Shown in pieces: positions 51,620 to 60,568 of a stretch of 64,000 nucleotides of DNA. The position numbers and the translations under genes are program-made. The stretch is from NCBI RefSeq assembly GCF_009900765.1, contig NZ_JAAABL010000003.1:62001-126000 (forward strand), read 5' to 3'. Positions within the stretch are counted from its first letter, which is position 1, and each line of letters opens with the position of its first letter. The notes under the pieces are model-generated. The model had not been told where the DNA came from and searched no databases. It saw only the letters and a list, made by a program, of their open reading frames with translations. Origin of the DNA: Rhodovarius lipocyclicus (GTDB lineage: Bacteria > Pseudomonadota > Alphaproteobacteria > Acetobacterales > Acetobacteraceae).

Positions 51620-53113
51620 ACCGCCGAAGGTCCGGTTGTCGCCGGGCCGCAGCCGCAGGTCCGGCCGCAGATTGGTGAAGGGCAGGGTGGCCGGATCGGC
51701 CACCACGGGCCCCGGCGCCGCCGCCACCAGCACGGTTTCCGCGATGGGCTGGAAATGCGCGCGGAAATGCACGCTGCTCTTCACCGCCACGATCTTCATC
51801 GCGGCGGGCTCGATGCCCACGCTGCGGAAGGCCTCCTGGTCATGGGCCTGCATCTTCAGCGAGGTCAGCACCACCTGCACGCCCGGCGCCACGCGGATGC
51901 GCGCGCTGGGGCCCAGATTGGCGCGGTTGCCGCCGCCCATCGGGCCGCTGAGGGTGAACTGCCCGTTGGTCAGCTTCTCGACCGTCGCGGTCACCTCCAG
52001 CGGTGCCTCGCCGCTGGCACCGCCCAGGATCAGTTGCAGGGTGGCGCCCTCGCCGGCCGCGTGGCAGGCGGCGGCGGAGCGTTCGTCGTTGAAGATGGCG
52101 AGCGCCGCGCCCTCTGCGCCCTGGCGGATCAGCTCGGCCAGCAGGCCGGTGGTGTCGCCATGGCCGCCGCCGCCCGGGTTGTCCTGGGTGTCGGCGATGA
52201 CCACGGGCTTGCTCGCCGTGGTGGCGATGCGGATGGCCTGGGCCACCGCCTCACCGGCCGGCAGCACGCCGCCGCTGAAGGCCGCTTCCTGCGCGTTCAG
52301 CGCCGCCAGGAAGGCGTCGGCCGCTTCCTCCGCGCGCTCACCGAAGGCAGCGATCGCCTGGCCGCAGCCCGGGAAATCCGCGTAGGGGAAGCCGAAGCAA
52401 TAGGCGAGTTCGGCCAGGCCGTATTCCTCGGCCATCGCGGCGCGGGTGGCCATCATGCCCGCCATGGGTTCGACCATCGTGCACTGGCTGGTGATGGGCA
52501 GCAGGAAATCGGCCACGCGGAAGGCCTTCTTCCACGGCCCCTCGCCCTTGATGCGGCGCAGCAGCAGCTTCATCGCCTGGCCGCCGGCGTATTTCATGTC
52601 CACATGCGGATAGGTGCGATAGGGCACCAGCGCATCCGCCATCTCGACCATCAGCGCGGTCATGTTGGCGTGGGGGTCCAGGCTGGCGGTGATGGGCACG
52701 TTCGGGCCCACCACGGCGCGCGCCCGGCGCAGGATCTCGCCCTCGGCGTCGGGGAAATCCTCGCTGACCATGGCGCCGTGCAGTTCGATGAACACGCCGT
52801 CCAGCGGCCCCGCATCCAGCGCACGGGATAGGGAGGCCATCATCAGCCCGGTGATGCGCTCGAAGGCCTCACGCGTCACGGGGCCGGCGGGGTTGGCGAA
52901 GGCCCAGACCAGGGGGGCGATCTCCACCCCCGCTTCCTCGGCCACCGCGATGGCGCCGGCGGCGGGCTGGGCCGTGCCGCGCATGGTGGCCACCAGCGTC
53001 TCGGGGTGCTGCAGGGTGGGGAAGCCGCCCGTCTCGATGAACTCGCGATAGCCTGTCGGCAAAGGAGCGAAGGAATGGCTTTCGTGCTGAAAACCGCCGA
53101 TGGCTACACGCAT
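51617..53113 (-). CDS. M81-family metallopeptidase (MlrC-like)
   Basis: 498-residue protein of the MlrC/microcystinase-C family (M81). It has the opening RVAIGGFQHESHSFAP, the metal-binding ELHGAMVSEDFPDAEGE and SLDPHANMT, the PHVDMKYAGGQAMKLL segment and DTQDNPGGGGHGDTTGL. The family cleaves small peptides or amides; natural substrates outside cyanotoxin degradation are mostly unknown. It lies 12 bp upstream of... the cytochrome-like gene's end on the same strand, and its last base region belongs to the REP-like element. Peptide or amide nitrogen scavenging is a fair inference from its neighbours. Confidence 0.92.
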   Translation of the reverse strand: MRVAIGGFQHESHSFAPLPTGYREFIETGGFPTLQHPETLVATMRGTAQPAAGAIAVAEEAGVEIAPLVWAFANPAGPVTREAFERITGLMMASLSRALDAGPLDGVFIELHGAMVSEDFPDAEGEILRRARAVVGPNVPITASLDPHANMTALMVEMADALVPYRTYPHVDMKYAGGQAMKLLLRRIKGEGPWKKAFRVADFLLPITSQCTMVEPMAGMMATRAAMAEEYGLAELAYCFGFPYADFPGCGQAIAAFGERAEEAADAFLAALNAQEAAFSGGVLPAGEAVAQAIRIATTASKPVVIADTQDNPGGGGHGDTTGLLAELIRQGAEGAALAIFNDERSAAACHAAGEGATLQLILGGASGEAPLEVTATVEKLTNGQFTLSGPMGGGNRANLGPSARIRVAPGVQVVLTSLKMQAHDQEAFRSVGIEPAAMKIVAVKSSVHFRAHFQPIAETVLVAAAPGPVVADPATLPFTNLRPDLRLRPGDNRTFGG

Positions 53114-53125
53114 GGTTACCCCTCT

Positions 53126-53680
53126 TTAACGTGGTCGGCTCTGGGTATAGTCCCAGAAATCGAAAGCGAAATCCTGCTGGGCGCGCGCACCCAGATGACA
53201 GGTGAAGCAGGCCCGCATCGACGCCGCGGTGTCCATCCCCGCCTGGCGGGTCAGGTCAGGGTTGAAGCGGGCGTATTCCCAGTTTCCGTTGCGGATATCA
53301 GCCGGATAGCCCTCGCCCCAGCCTTCGCGCTTTTCCTGCACGGAAAGCAGGAAGGGCGCGGGTTCCGGGATCAGCCGGCCGCGGATGTCGCGCAACAACG
53401 CGCCGTCCGGGCCGGTGCGGGCGCGGTGGTCGGCCATCACGATCATGGTGCCGTTGGGCAGCGGCGCGCCCGGGGTGGCGGCGAACAGCGCCTCCGGGTT
53501 CACGTAGAAGCGGCGGATGATCCGCCGTTCCACATTGTCGATGCTGCTGTAGTTCAGGAAACGCTGCGCCCAATCGGCGGGCATGCTGATGTTCAGCGGC
53601 CCCGGCGTGTAGGGCGCCTGGGCGGGCGCTGGCGACACCCCGGCCAGAAGCAGGGCGATGGCGGCGATGGCTGGGCGCAT
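53126..53680 (-). CDS. Cytochrome P460-like c-type haem protein
   Basis: 184-residue exported protein. The signal peptide ends near APAQA (about residue 21) and the haem site is CFTCH at 158-162, close to the C-terminus, as in cytochrome P460. YVNPEALFAATPGAPLPNG and MIVMADHRAR are family-like. Cytochrome P460 proteins in ammonia oxidisers convert hydroxylamine to nitrous oxide, but the wider family is uncharacterised and the lysine crosslink cannot be judged here. ATG at 53680 has AGGAG. It precedes the M81 gene by 12 bp, so the two may be co-transcribed. Confidence 0.85.
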   Translation of the reverse strand: MRPAIAAIALLLAGVSPAPAQAPYTPGPLNISMPADWAQRFLNYSSIDNVERRIIRRFYVNPEALFAATPGAPLPNGTMIVMADHRARTGPDGALLRDIRGRLIPEPAPFLLSVQEKREGWGEGYPADIRNGNWEYARFNPDLTRQAGMDTAASMRACFTCHLGARAQQDFAFDFWDYTQSRPR

Positions 53681-53798
53681 GGTGGCTCCTGGCTGTCTTT
53701 CTTGGGCCAGGATCACATGGCCCCGGACGCGGGGCTTACCAGGGGCGCGTTCGCGGTGGCGATTCGCGCCCCCGCCGTCAGCCCCCGCCCGGGGATGC

Positions 53799-55055
53799 TC
53801 ATGCCTTCACCACTTCCGCGGTGGCCAGCACACCATCGGCCAGCACCTTGAGGCCGGCTTCGGCCCATTCGGGGGTGATGCTCTCGGCCTCATTGTGCGA
53901 AAGCCCGCCATGGCAGGGGGTGAAGATCATCACGGTCGGCACATGGCGGGCCATATAGACCGCGTCATGCCCGATGCCGGTCGGCATGGTCTTCCACTTC
54001 AGGCCCCGCGCCTTGGCCGAGGCCTGGCAATGCGCCACCAGCTTCGCGTCGAAGGGCGTGAGCGGGCTGTACCAGAAATCCTTCACCTCGATGCCCAGCC
54101 CCCGTTCGGCGGCGATGGCGGCCCCCGCTTCCCGCAGCTTGGCCGCCATCAGGTCCAGCGCCGGCACATCGGAATGGCGGGTATCGACGCTGAACCACAC
54201 CTCGCTGGGCGCCACGTTGCGAGAGGACGGATACAGCCGCATCTGCCCCACCGTGGCCCGGCCCGGCTCACCATCCGGGGCCAGGGTGGTCAGCGCGATC
54301 TCCTCCAGCGCGGAGATCAGCTTGGCCGCCCCCATCATGGCGTCGCGGCGGCCGGCCATGGGGCTGCCGCCATGGGCGTCCTCGCCGGTCACGACCACTT
54401 CCAGCCAGTTCTGGGCCAGGGCGCGGTCCACCACGCCCAGTTCCAGCCCCTCATCCTCCAGGATCTTGCCCTGTTCGATGTGCAGCTCGAAATAGGCGGC
54501 GCAGTCGCGCAGCACGGTGGGGTCGGCCTCGCCGCGCCAGCCGATGGCCTCCAGCTCCTTGCCGAAGACGGCGCCTTCCTGGTCCTGCTTGGCCAGGATC
54601 TCCTCCTCGGTGAAGACGCCCATGGCCACGCCGCTGCCCATCATGGGCGGCGCGAAGCGGGCGCCTTCCTCATTGGTCCAGTTGATCAGCAGCAGGGGGG
54701 CGCGGGTCTGGATGCCGGCCTCATGCACCGCGCGCATCAGTTCCAGGCCCGCCAGCACGCCCAGCACGCCGTCGAACTTGCCGCCGGTGGGCTGGGTGTC
54801 CAGATGGCTGCCGAAGGCGACCGGCTTGGCCTTGGGGTCCGTGCCTTCGCGCCGCAGCATCATGTTGCCCACGCGGTCCACGGTCAGGGTGCAGCCCACC
54901 TGCTGCGCCCAGCGGGCCAGCAGGTGGCGGCCCTGGTTGTCCACCTCCGTCAGGGTCTGGCGATTGCTGCCGCCCTTGGGCGTGCCGCCGATCTTCGCCA
55001 TCTCCATCAGGCTGTCCCACAGCCGCGCGCCGGAGAGGGGGATATTCGTGCTCAT
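53799..55055 (-). CDS. M20-family Zn-dependent hydrolase (N-carbamoyl-amino acid hydrolase type)
   Basis: 418-residue amidase of the hydantoinase/carbamoylase branch of M20. Metal ligands are in GSHLDTQPTGGKFDGVLG, TNEEGARFAPPMMGSG and YFELHIEQG. HSDVPALDL and GIGHDAVYM are further family motifs; the final ligand histidine is in HGGLSHNEAE. Such enzymes release ammonia or CO2 from N-carbamoyl amino acids, ureidoglycolate or related compounds. ATG at 55055 overlaps the upstream M20 gene by 4 bp. Confidence 0.93.
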   Translation of the reverse strand: MSTNIPLSGARLWDSLMEMAKIGGTPKGGSNRQTLTEVDNQGRHLLARWAQQVGCTLTVDRVGNMMLRREGTDPKAKPVAFGSHLDTQPTGGKFDGVLGVLAGLELMRAVHEAGIQTRAPLLLINWTNEEGARFAPPMMGSGVAMGVFTEEEILAKQDQEGAVFGKELEAIGWRGEADPTVLRDCAAYFELHIEQGKILEDEGLELGVVDRALAQNWLEVVVTGEDAHGGSPMAGRRDAMMGAAKLISALEEIALTTLAPDGEPGRATVGQMRLYPSSRNVAPSEVWFSVDTRHSDVPALDLMAAKLREAGAAIAAERGLGIEVKDFWYSPLTPFDAKLVAHCQASAKARGLKWKTMPTGIGHDAVYMARHVPTVMIFTPCHGGLSHNEAESITPEWAEAGLKVLADGVLATAEVVKA

Positions 55056-56335
55056 AGGCTTTCCACTCCACACCATTCGGCCATCGCCAGCGCGATGGCC
55101 CGCGTGCAGGCGTGGATGCTCTCCACCCCCACATTCTCGTCGATGCCGTGGATGTCCACGGCATCCGGCCCGAACACCGCCACCGGCGTGCCCTGGTGCA
55201 ACACGAAGTGCCGGCCATCGGTCAGGCCCGTGGCCGGGTAGTCACGCAGGCTGCCCCCCGTCACGTCCGCCCAGGCCCGGCGGGCGAGCTTCACGATCGC
55301 CGCATCCGTATCGAACACGCAAGGATCGGCCATGAAGCCCTTGAATTCCAGCTTCACCTGCGCGCCGCGCAACCGTTCATGGGTGGCGGCCTGGGCCACC
55401 AGGCGCTCGATATCCGCCTTGGTCCGGGCGGCCGTGTAACCCTGCATCACGCCCACCCGCAGGCCGATGCGGCAACGCGTGGCGACGGAGCTGTTCCACT
55501 CCCCGCCCTCGATGGTGCCGAGGTTGATGTTCACGGGGTGGTTCACGCCCCGGAAGGCCGGGTGGATGTTCTCGGCGCGGTTGCGCTCGTTCTCATAGTC
55601 CTTGAAGGCGCCGGCGATGATGTTCGCCGCCTCGATGGCGTTCACGCCCGCCTGCATGTCCCGCACATGGGCGGGGCGGCCGCTGACCGTCACCCAGGCC
55701 CAGACCACGCCGACCTCGGCGGTGTAGAGCGCCTCGATGCCTGGGCCGGGCTCGGGGATGATGACGGCATCGCATCTCGGCAGGGCCAGCATGCAGGCGG
55801 CGGCACCATTGCCGGTGCATTCCTCCTCGATCACCGCCTGAAGCTGCACTTCGGCGGCGGGCTGCAGCCCGGCATGCCGCAGCGCCGCGAAAGCGCCGAG
55901 ATAGGCGGCGATGCCACCCTTCATGTCACCCGCGCCGCGCCCGAAGATCCGGCCATCGCGGATGACCGGCTGATAGGGCGGGCTCTCCCACATGTCGGCG
56001 GCACCCTCGGGCACCACATCCACATGGCCCTGCAACACCAGGGAGCGCCCACGCTTCTCGCGGGGCGTGTGGATGGCCACCACGTTGTCCCGCCCCTCAT
56101 ACGGCACCAGCGGGGGCGACCAGATGGGGTCGTCGGTGGGGATGGTGGGAATCCGGCGCGGGGCCAGGCCCAGCGCCCGGTACTGCCGGTCCATCTCATC
56201 CAGGGCGGAGGCCTCGTTGCCCAGGGTGCTGGGGCAGCGCACCAGGCGGAACAGGCTGTCCAGGGTGGCGGACTGCAACTCATCGCAGGCGGCCAGGATG
56301 GCGCGCTTGGCGCCGGGGTCCAATGTCATGCTCAT
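55052..56335 (-). CDS. ArgE/DapE-family M20 deacylase
   Basis: 427-residue M20 peptidase of the ArgE/DapE group. Metal and catalytic motifs are LQGHVDVVPEG, GRGAGDMKGGIAAYLGA, the general-base IEEECTGNGAAA and VIIPEPG. The C-terminal DIHGIDENVGVES carries the last metal ligand region. It removes an acyl group from, or cleaves, a small amino-acid derivative. ATG at 56335 (MSMTLDPG) or 56329 may be used. It is coupled to the carbamoylase-type gene and divergent from the HDAC-like gene, 49 bp away. Confidence 0.92.
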   Translation of the reverse strand: MSMTLDPGAKRAILAACDELQSATLDSLFRLVRCPSTLGNEASALDEMDRQYRALGLAPRRIPTIPTDDPIWSPPLVPYEGRDNVVAIHTPREKRGRSLVLQGHVDVVPEGAADMWESPPYQPVIRDGRIFGRGAGDMKGGIAAYLGAFAALRHAGLQPAAEVQLQAVIEEECTGNGAAACMLALPRCDAVIIPEPGPGIEALYTAEVGVVWAWVTVSGRPAHVRDMQAGVNAIEAANIIAGAFKDYENERNRAENIHPAFRGVNHPVNINLGTIEGGEWNSSVATRCRIGLRVGVMQGYTAARTKADIERLVAQAATHERLRGAQVKLEFKGFMADPCVFDTDAAIVKLARRAWADVTGGSLRDYPATGLTDGRHFVLHQGTPVAVFGPDAVDIHGIDENVGVESIHACTRAIALAMAEWCGVESL

Positions 56336-56384
56336 CGCGCGGGGAGTATGGCGCGACGCGGTGCGGGTGCTAGCCTCCCGACCC

Positions 56385-57401
56385 ATGAAAGCCTTCGCCC
56401 ATCCCGATGAGGCGCTGCATGCGCCGCAATTCTTCCTCACCCGTGGTCGTTTGCGCGGCAATTTCGAGGTGCCGGCCCGGGCGGAGAGCCTGCGCCAGGG
56501 ACTGACCTCGCTGGGGATCACGCCCGAGACTCCGGCCCATGGCACCGCCGTGGACGCGGCCCGGCTGCACAGCCCGGACTACATCGCCTTCCTGGCCGAG
56601 GCCGCCGAGAAGTGGGCCGAACTGCTCGACCCGGGGCCGGAGGTGGTGCCAAACATCCACCCCAGCCCGGAGATGCTGGCCCAGACCCGCACCGCGCCGA
56701 AGCACATCGTGGCCCGCGCGGGGGCCTATACGGCCGATACCGCCTGCCCGATCGGGGCGGGCACCTATCAGGCGGCGATGTCGGCCGTGGGCTGCGCGCT
56801 GGCGGCGGCCGAGGTCGCGGTGGCCGGCGGCACCGCCTATGCGCTGTGCCGCCCGCCCGGGCACCATGCCTATGCCGCGCGGGCGGGCGGGCATTGCTAC
56901 ATCAACAATTCCGCGCTGGCGGCCCAGCGCCTGCGGGATGCGGGGGCGGCCCGGGTGGCGGTGCTGGACATCGACAGCCACCACGGCAACGGCACCCAGG
57001 GCATCTTCTGGGACCGCACGGATGTGCTGACCATCTCCCTCCACGGCGACCCGGGGCAGTATTACCCCTGGTATGTCGGCTTCGCCGATGAGGTGGGGAC
57101 GGGCGAGAACCTGAACCTGCCGCTCGCCTTCGGCTCCGGCGACACGGAATGGCTGGCGGCGCTGGAGGTGGCGCTGGCCCGCATCCGCGCCTTCAAACCG
57201 GACGCGCTGGTGGTCCCCCTCGGCTTCGATGCGTCGGAGCATGAACCCCTGGCCTCGCTGAAGGTGACGGCGGAGGGCTTCGCCCGGGCGGGGGCCGCGA
57301 TCTCGGCGCTGAAACTGCCCACCGCCATCTGCCAGGAGGGCGGCTATGCCGTCGATCACCTGGGCCATCTGCTGCACCGCTTCCTGGGAGCATGGGCATG
57401 A
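56385..57401 (+). CDS. Histone deacetylase-like / acetylpolyamine amidohydrolase family protein
   Basis: 338-residue Zn-dependent deacetylase of the HDAC/AcuC/AphA superfamily. Active-site motifs are PPGHHAYAARAGGHCYINN (tandem histidines), VLDIDSHHGNGTQ (zinc Asp and His), LGFDASEHEP (second zinc Asp) and ICQEGGYAVDH. The N-terminus KAFAHPDEALHAP is typical of the bacterial polyamine-deacetylase group. A bacterial role would be deacetylation of acetylpolyamines or other acetamides. It overlaps the dipeptidase gene by 4 bp. Confidence 0.92.
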   Translation: MKAFAHPDEALHAPQFFLTRGRLRGNFEVPARAESLRQGLTSLGITPETPAHGTAVDAARLHSPDYIAFLAEAAEKWAELLDPGPEVVPNIHPSPEMLAQTRTAPKHIVARAGAYTADTACPIGAGTYQAAMSAVGCALAAAEVAVAGGTAYALCRPPGHHAYAARAGGHCYINNSALAAQRLRDAGAARVAVLDIDSHHGNGTQGIFWDRTDVLTISLHGDPGQYYPWYVGFADEVGTGENLNLPLAFGSGDTEWLAALEVALARIRAFKPDALVVPLGFDASEHEPLASLKVTAEGFARAGAAISALKLPTAICQEGGYAVDHLGHLLHRFLGAWA

Positions 57402-58381
57402 CGCTCTGCCTGGATACCCATATCGACATCCGCTGGCCGGAGCCGCCGGACTGGACCACCGACACCCAGATGCTGGTGGACATGCCCAAGATGAAACAGG
57501 GCGGCATGAGTGCGGCCGTGTTCATCGCCTATGTGCCCCAGGGCAAGCGCGATACCTCGGGCCATGCCCAGGCCGGCGCCCGCGCGGAGGCCATGCTGCG
57601 CCACATCCGCGCGCGCGGAGAGGCGCCCGGCGCCCGCTTCTGCGCCACCCCCGACGAGACCGAGGCGGCCTATGCCGCGGGTGAGGTCGCGGTGCTCTCG
57701 GCGGTGGAGAATGGCTATGCGATGGGCCATGACCTGTCGCGCATCGCGCTGTGGCGCGGGTTGGGCGCCCTGTACCTGACCATGACGCATGACGGCCACA
57801 ACGACCTATCCGACAGCGCCCGGCCCAAGCCCGCGCTGGGGGACGCGCCGCAGGAACATGGCGGGCTGTCGGCGCTGGGCGAGCAGGCGGTGGCGGAGAT
57901 GAACCGCGTGGGGCTGATGGTCGATGTCAGCCACACCTCGCGCGCCGCGATGCTGCGGCTGGCCGCGATCAGCCGCACCCCGGTGGTGGCGACCCACACC
58001 GCCTGCACCGCGCTGTGCCCGCACCCGCGCGGCATCGACGATGAGCAGCTGGACGCCCTGAAGGCCTGCGGCGGCCTGGCGCAGATCACCGCCGTGCCGG
58101 CCTTCCTGAAGCAGCCGCCGCCGAACCAGCCGGCCCGCGCCGGGGTGGCGGAGATGGTGGACCACATCGATCACGCGGTGGCGCGGATCGGGCTGGACCA
58201 TGTGGGCATCAGCAGCGATTTCGACGGGGGCGGGGCCGTGCATGGCTGGTCCAGCGCCGCCGAGACCCGGAACGTGACCGAGGAACTGCGCCGCCGCGGC
58301 TATGGCGAGCGGGAGATCGGGCTGCTCTGGAGCGGGAATTTCCTGCGGGTGTGGCGGCTGGTGTTGAAGGGAGCGCCGTAA
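57398..58381 (+). CDS. Membrane dipeptidase family (M19)
   Basis: 327-residue Zn-dependent dipeptidase of the renal dipeptidase family. Seen: CLDTHIDIRWP (first metal motif), SAVENGYAMG with the bridging glutamate, LTMTHDGHNDLSDS, LMVDVSHTSRAA, VATHTACTALCPHPRGIDD and the final ISSDFDGGG. ATG at 57398 sits in the ATGA overlap with the deacetylase gene and has GGGAG at a good distance; ATG at 57392 is too close to that site. It probably acts on dipeptides with unusual residues, together with the neighbouring hydrolases. Confidence 0.94.
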   Translation: MTLCLDTHIDIRWPEPPDWTTDTQMLVDMPKMKQGGMSAAVFIAYVPQGKRDTSGHAQAGARAEAMLRHIRARGEAPGARFCATPDETEAAYAAGEVAVLSAVENGYAMGHDLSRIALWRGLGALYLTMTHDGHNDLSDSARPKPALGDAPQEHGGLSALGEQAVAEMNRVGLMVDVSHTSRAAMLRLAAISRTPVVATHTACTALCPHPRGIDDEQLDALKACGGLAQITAVPAFLKQPPPNQPARAGVAEMVDHIDHAVARIGLDHVGISSDFDGGGAVHGWSSAAETRNVTEELRRRGYGEREIGLLWSGNFLRVWRLVLKGAP

Positions 58382-58393
58382 CCCACGCTTCCC

Positions 58394-58939
58394 CTAATAG
58401 CGTGTCCAGATCTGATCGGTGACGCGCAGATTGAACTCGCAATCATACAGCTGCAGCCGGGCGCCGTTGTTGGTGCCCGGCGCGCCGGCCACGTCGATGC
58501 AGCGGCCCGACAGCCGGTTGCGGATATGGCCCGAGGGCAGGAGTTCCCACCGCTGGTCGGTGGGCTTGCCGCTGATGCTGCGGCCGTCCGTTTCGCAGTC
58601 CCACAGGATGAGCGGGGCGCTATTGAGCGTGCCGGGTGCGCCAGAGACATCGAGGCAACGTCCGGACAGGGTGTTGCGGATGAAGCCCTGGGGCGTGAAT
58701 TCCCACATCTGATCCGTCGGGGAGCCATTCGGATTCATGCCGCTGCGCTCGCAATCATACAGGATCAGCGGGGCACCATTGCGCGTGCCAGGTGCGCCGG
58801 AAACATCGAGGCACCTGTTGGAAAGCCGATTGACCAGCATCTGTCCGCGCAGATTGCCTTGCCCCCAAGAAGCGGCGGGCACAATCAAGACAAGAAGGGA
58901 TAGGATGCACCCGAAAAAGGCGGTCGATTTCACGTTCAT
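58394..58939 (-). CDS. Secreted ricin-type beta-trefoil lectin
   Basis: 181-residue protein: signal peptide (about residues 1-26, ending SWGQG) and then a single ricin-B-like beta-trefoil. Three repeats share LSNRCLDVSGAPGT / LSGRCLDVSGAPGT / LSGRCIDVAGAPGT followed by a LILYDCE-type strand and the QxW motif (QMWEF, QRWEL, QIWTR). It has no attached enzyme domain, which is unusual, since such domains normally target enzymes to carbohydrate. It is convergent with the dipeptidase gene. The role, perhaps glycan binding at the cell surface, is inferred. Confidence 0.92.
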   Translation of the reverse strand: MNVKSTAFFGCILSLLVLIVPAASWGQGNLRGQMLVNRLSNRCLDVSGAPGTRNGAPLILYDCERSGMNPNGSPTDQMWEFTPQGFIRNTLSGRCLDVSGAPGTLNSAPLILWDCETDGRSISGKPTDQRWELLPSGHIRNRLSGRCIDVAGAPGTNNGARLQLYDCEFNLRVTDQIWTRY

Positions 58940-58992
58940 GTCAGAAACATCAAGGGAGAGGATGTTTCCCTCAAGTTACAATGCCGTATCAT

Positions 58993-59886
58993 TTATCGCT
59001 TCAGCCCCAGGCGCGTCTCGCGGTGCCAGATATACAGGCCGCAGGCGACCAGCACCGCCATGCCCGCCGCATCCCGCGCATCCGGCACCTCGCCCCAGAA
59101 CAGGAAGCCCAGCGCGGCGGTCCAGATGATGCCGGAATACTCGAAGGGCGCGACCACGGTGGTATCCCCGCTGCGGTAAGCCGCTGTCATGAACAGCTGG
59201 GCCACGCCTGAAACCGCCCCCACCCCCGCCAGCAGCAGCCATTGCAACGCTGAGGGCCACACCCAGCCCGGCACCGCCACCACCAGCGACATCGCGGCGC
59301 AATACAGCGCGAACCACATCACGATGGTCACGCCGGGTTCCCCGCTCTCACCCATGCGGCGGATGCTGATCATGGCCAGCGCCCAGCCCACCGCCCCCAG
59401 CAGCACGATGCCAGAGGCCAGCCAATCCTCGCCCAGCGTCTCCCACGGGCGAAGCATCAGCAGCACGCCGCCGAACCCCACCAGCACGGCGGAAAAGCGG
59501 CGGACGCCCACCTTCTCCCCCAGCAGCGGCACGGACAGCAGCGTCAGGAACAGCGGCATGGTAAAGCCCAGCGCCGTGACATTGGCCAGCGGCAGGCGGG
59601 TGTAGCCGTAATAGACGGTGACCATGCCCACCAACCCCCAGATGGCGCGCCAGAAATGGCCCATCGGGTTCTTGGTGCGCAGCATGGGCCAGCCGCCCGC
59701 GCGCATCAGCAGCACCACCAGCACCGGCAGCGCGAACAGCGACCGGAACAGCACCACCTGCGCGAGCGGAATGCGCCCGTCCAGCGCCTTCACGCAGACG
59801 GCGGCCAGGGCATAGGTCACGGCGGCGGCCAGCACGCACAATATCGCGCGGCGGCGCTGCGTCTGAAGGGTGTCTGGAGGGCTCAT
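58993..59886 (-). CDS. EamA/DMT-family permease
   Basis: 297-residue drug/metabolite transporter with about ten membrane helices in two EamA repeats. The first repeat includes LAAVCVKALDGRIPLAQVVLFRSLFALPV and the second SGVAQLFMTAAYRSGDTTVVAPFEYSGIIWTA, of which FRSLFALPV and APFEYSGIIW are the recognisable parts. These proteins export or exchange metabolites; the substrate is unknown. It is divergent from the Nudix gene, 37 bp away. Confidence 0.92.
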   Translation of the reverse strand: MSPPDTLQTQRRRAILCVLAAAVTYALAAVCVKALDGRIPLAQVVLFRSLFALPVLVVLLMRAGGWPMLRTKNPMGHFWRAIWGLVGMVTVYYGYTRLPLANVTALGFTMPLFLTLLSVPLLGEKVGVRRFSAVLVGFGGVLLMLRPWETLGEDWLASGIVLLGAVGWALAMISIRRMGESGEPGVTIVMWFALYCAAMSLVVAVPGWVWPSALQWLLLAGVGAVSGVAQLFMTAAYRSGDTTVVAPFEYSGIIWTAALGFLFWGEVPDARDAAGMAVLVACGLYIWHRETRLGLKR

Positions 59887-59923
59887 GGACGGGCGATGGA
59901 GCCCAGGTTACGGTTCCCGCCCG

Positions 59924-60568
59924 ATGAACACCAGACCCCCCAAGGCACCGCCGATCCCGCCCTATCCGGGCCTCGAGATCCGCGAGGACAGCATCGCCTA
60001 CAATGGCCGCTTCGCCATGCAGATCGTGCGTTTCACTTACGAACGCTTCGACGGCACCCGCTCTGGCGAGCTGACCTGGGAGCTGTGGCGGCGCGGCCCG
60101 GCCGTGGTCGTGCTGCCCTACGACCCCTGGTCGGACAGCGTCGCGCTGATCGAGCAGTTCCGCCTGCCGGCCCATGCCGCGGGCTTCCAGCCCATCATGA
60201 AGGAATGCGTGGCGGGGCTGTGCGAACCGGGCGAGGACATGGAGGCCACCGCCCGCCGCGAGGTGCGCGAGGAATCGGGGCTGGAGCCCGACCTGCTGGA
60301 ACCCATCGGCAAGTTCATGCTGATGCAGGGCGGCAGCGACGAGAATGTGCAGCTTTACTGCGCCCGCGTGCGCCTGCCCGAAGCCGGGGAGGCCGGCACC
60401 TATGGCCTGGCCGATGAGCATGAGGACATCCGCCTGACCGTGCTGCCGGCCGAGCAGGCCTTCGCGCTGCTCGACACCCATGGCATGCAGAACGCGACCG
60501 GGGCGTTGGCACTGTGGTGGCTGCGCCATCACCGCCCCCGGCTGAGAGAGGAATGGACCCGCGCATGA
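59924..60568 (+). CDS. Nudix hydrolase, ADP-ribose pyrophosphatase type
   Basis: 214-residue Nudix enzyme. The Nudix box fits the G-x5-E-x7-REVREESG form exactly (GLCEPGED then EATARREVREESGLE), and FRLPAHAAGFQPIMKE and GGSDENVQLY resemble the ADP-ribose/GDP-mannose pyrophosphatase branch. It probably hydrolyses a nucleoside diphosphate sugar such as ADP-ribose. ATG at 59924 is chosen. It overlaps alaX by 4 bp, starting a four-gene run. Confidence 0.92.
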   Translation: MNTRPPKAPPIPPYPGLEIREDSIAYNGRFAMQIVRFTYERFDGTRSGELTWELWRRGPAVVVLPYDPWSDSVALIEQFRLPAHAAGFQPIMKECVAGLCEPGEDMEATARREVREESGLEPDLLEPIGKFMLMQGGSDENVQLYCARVRLPEAGEAGTYGLADEHEDIRLTVLPAEQAFALLDTHGMQNATGALALWWLRHHRPRLREEWTRA

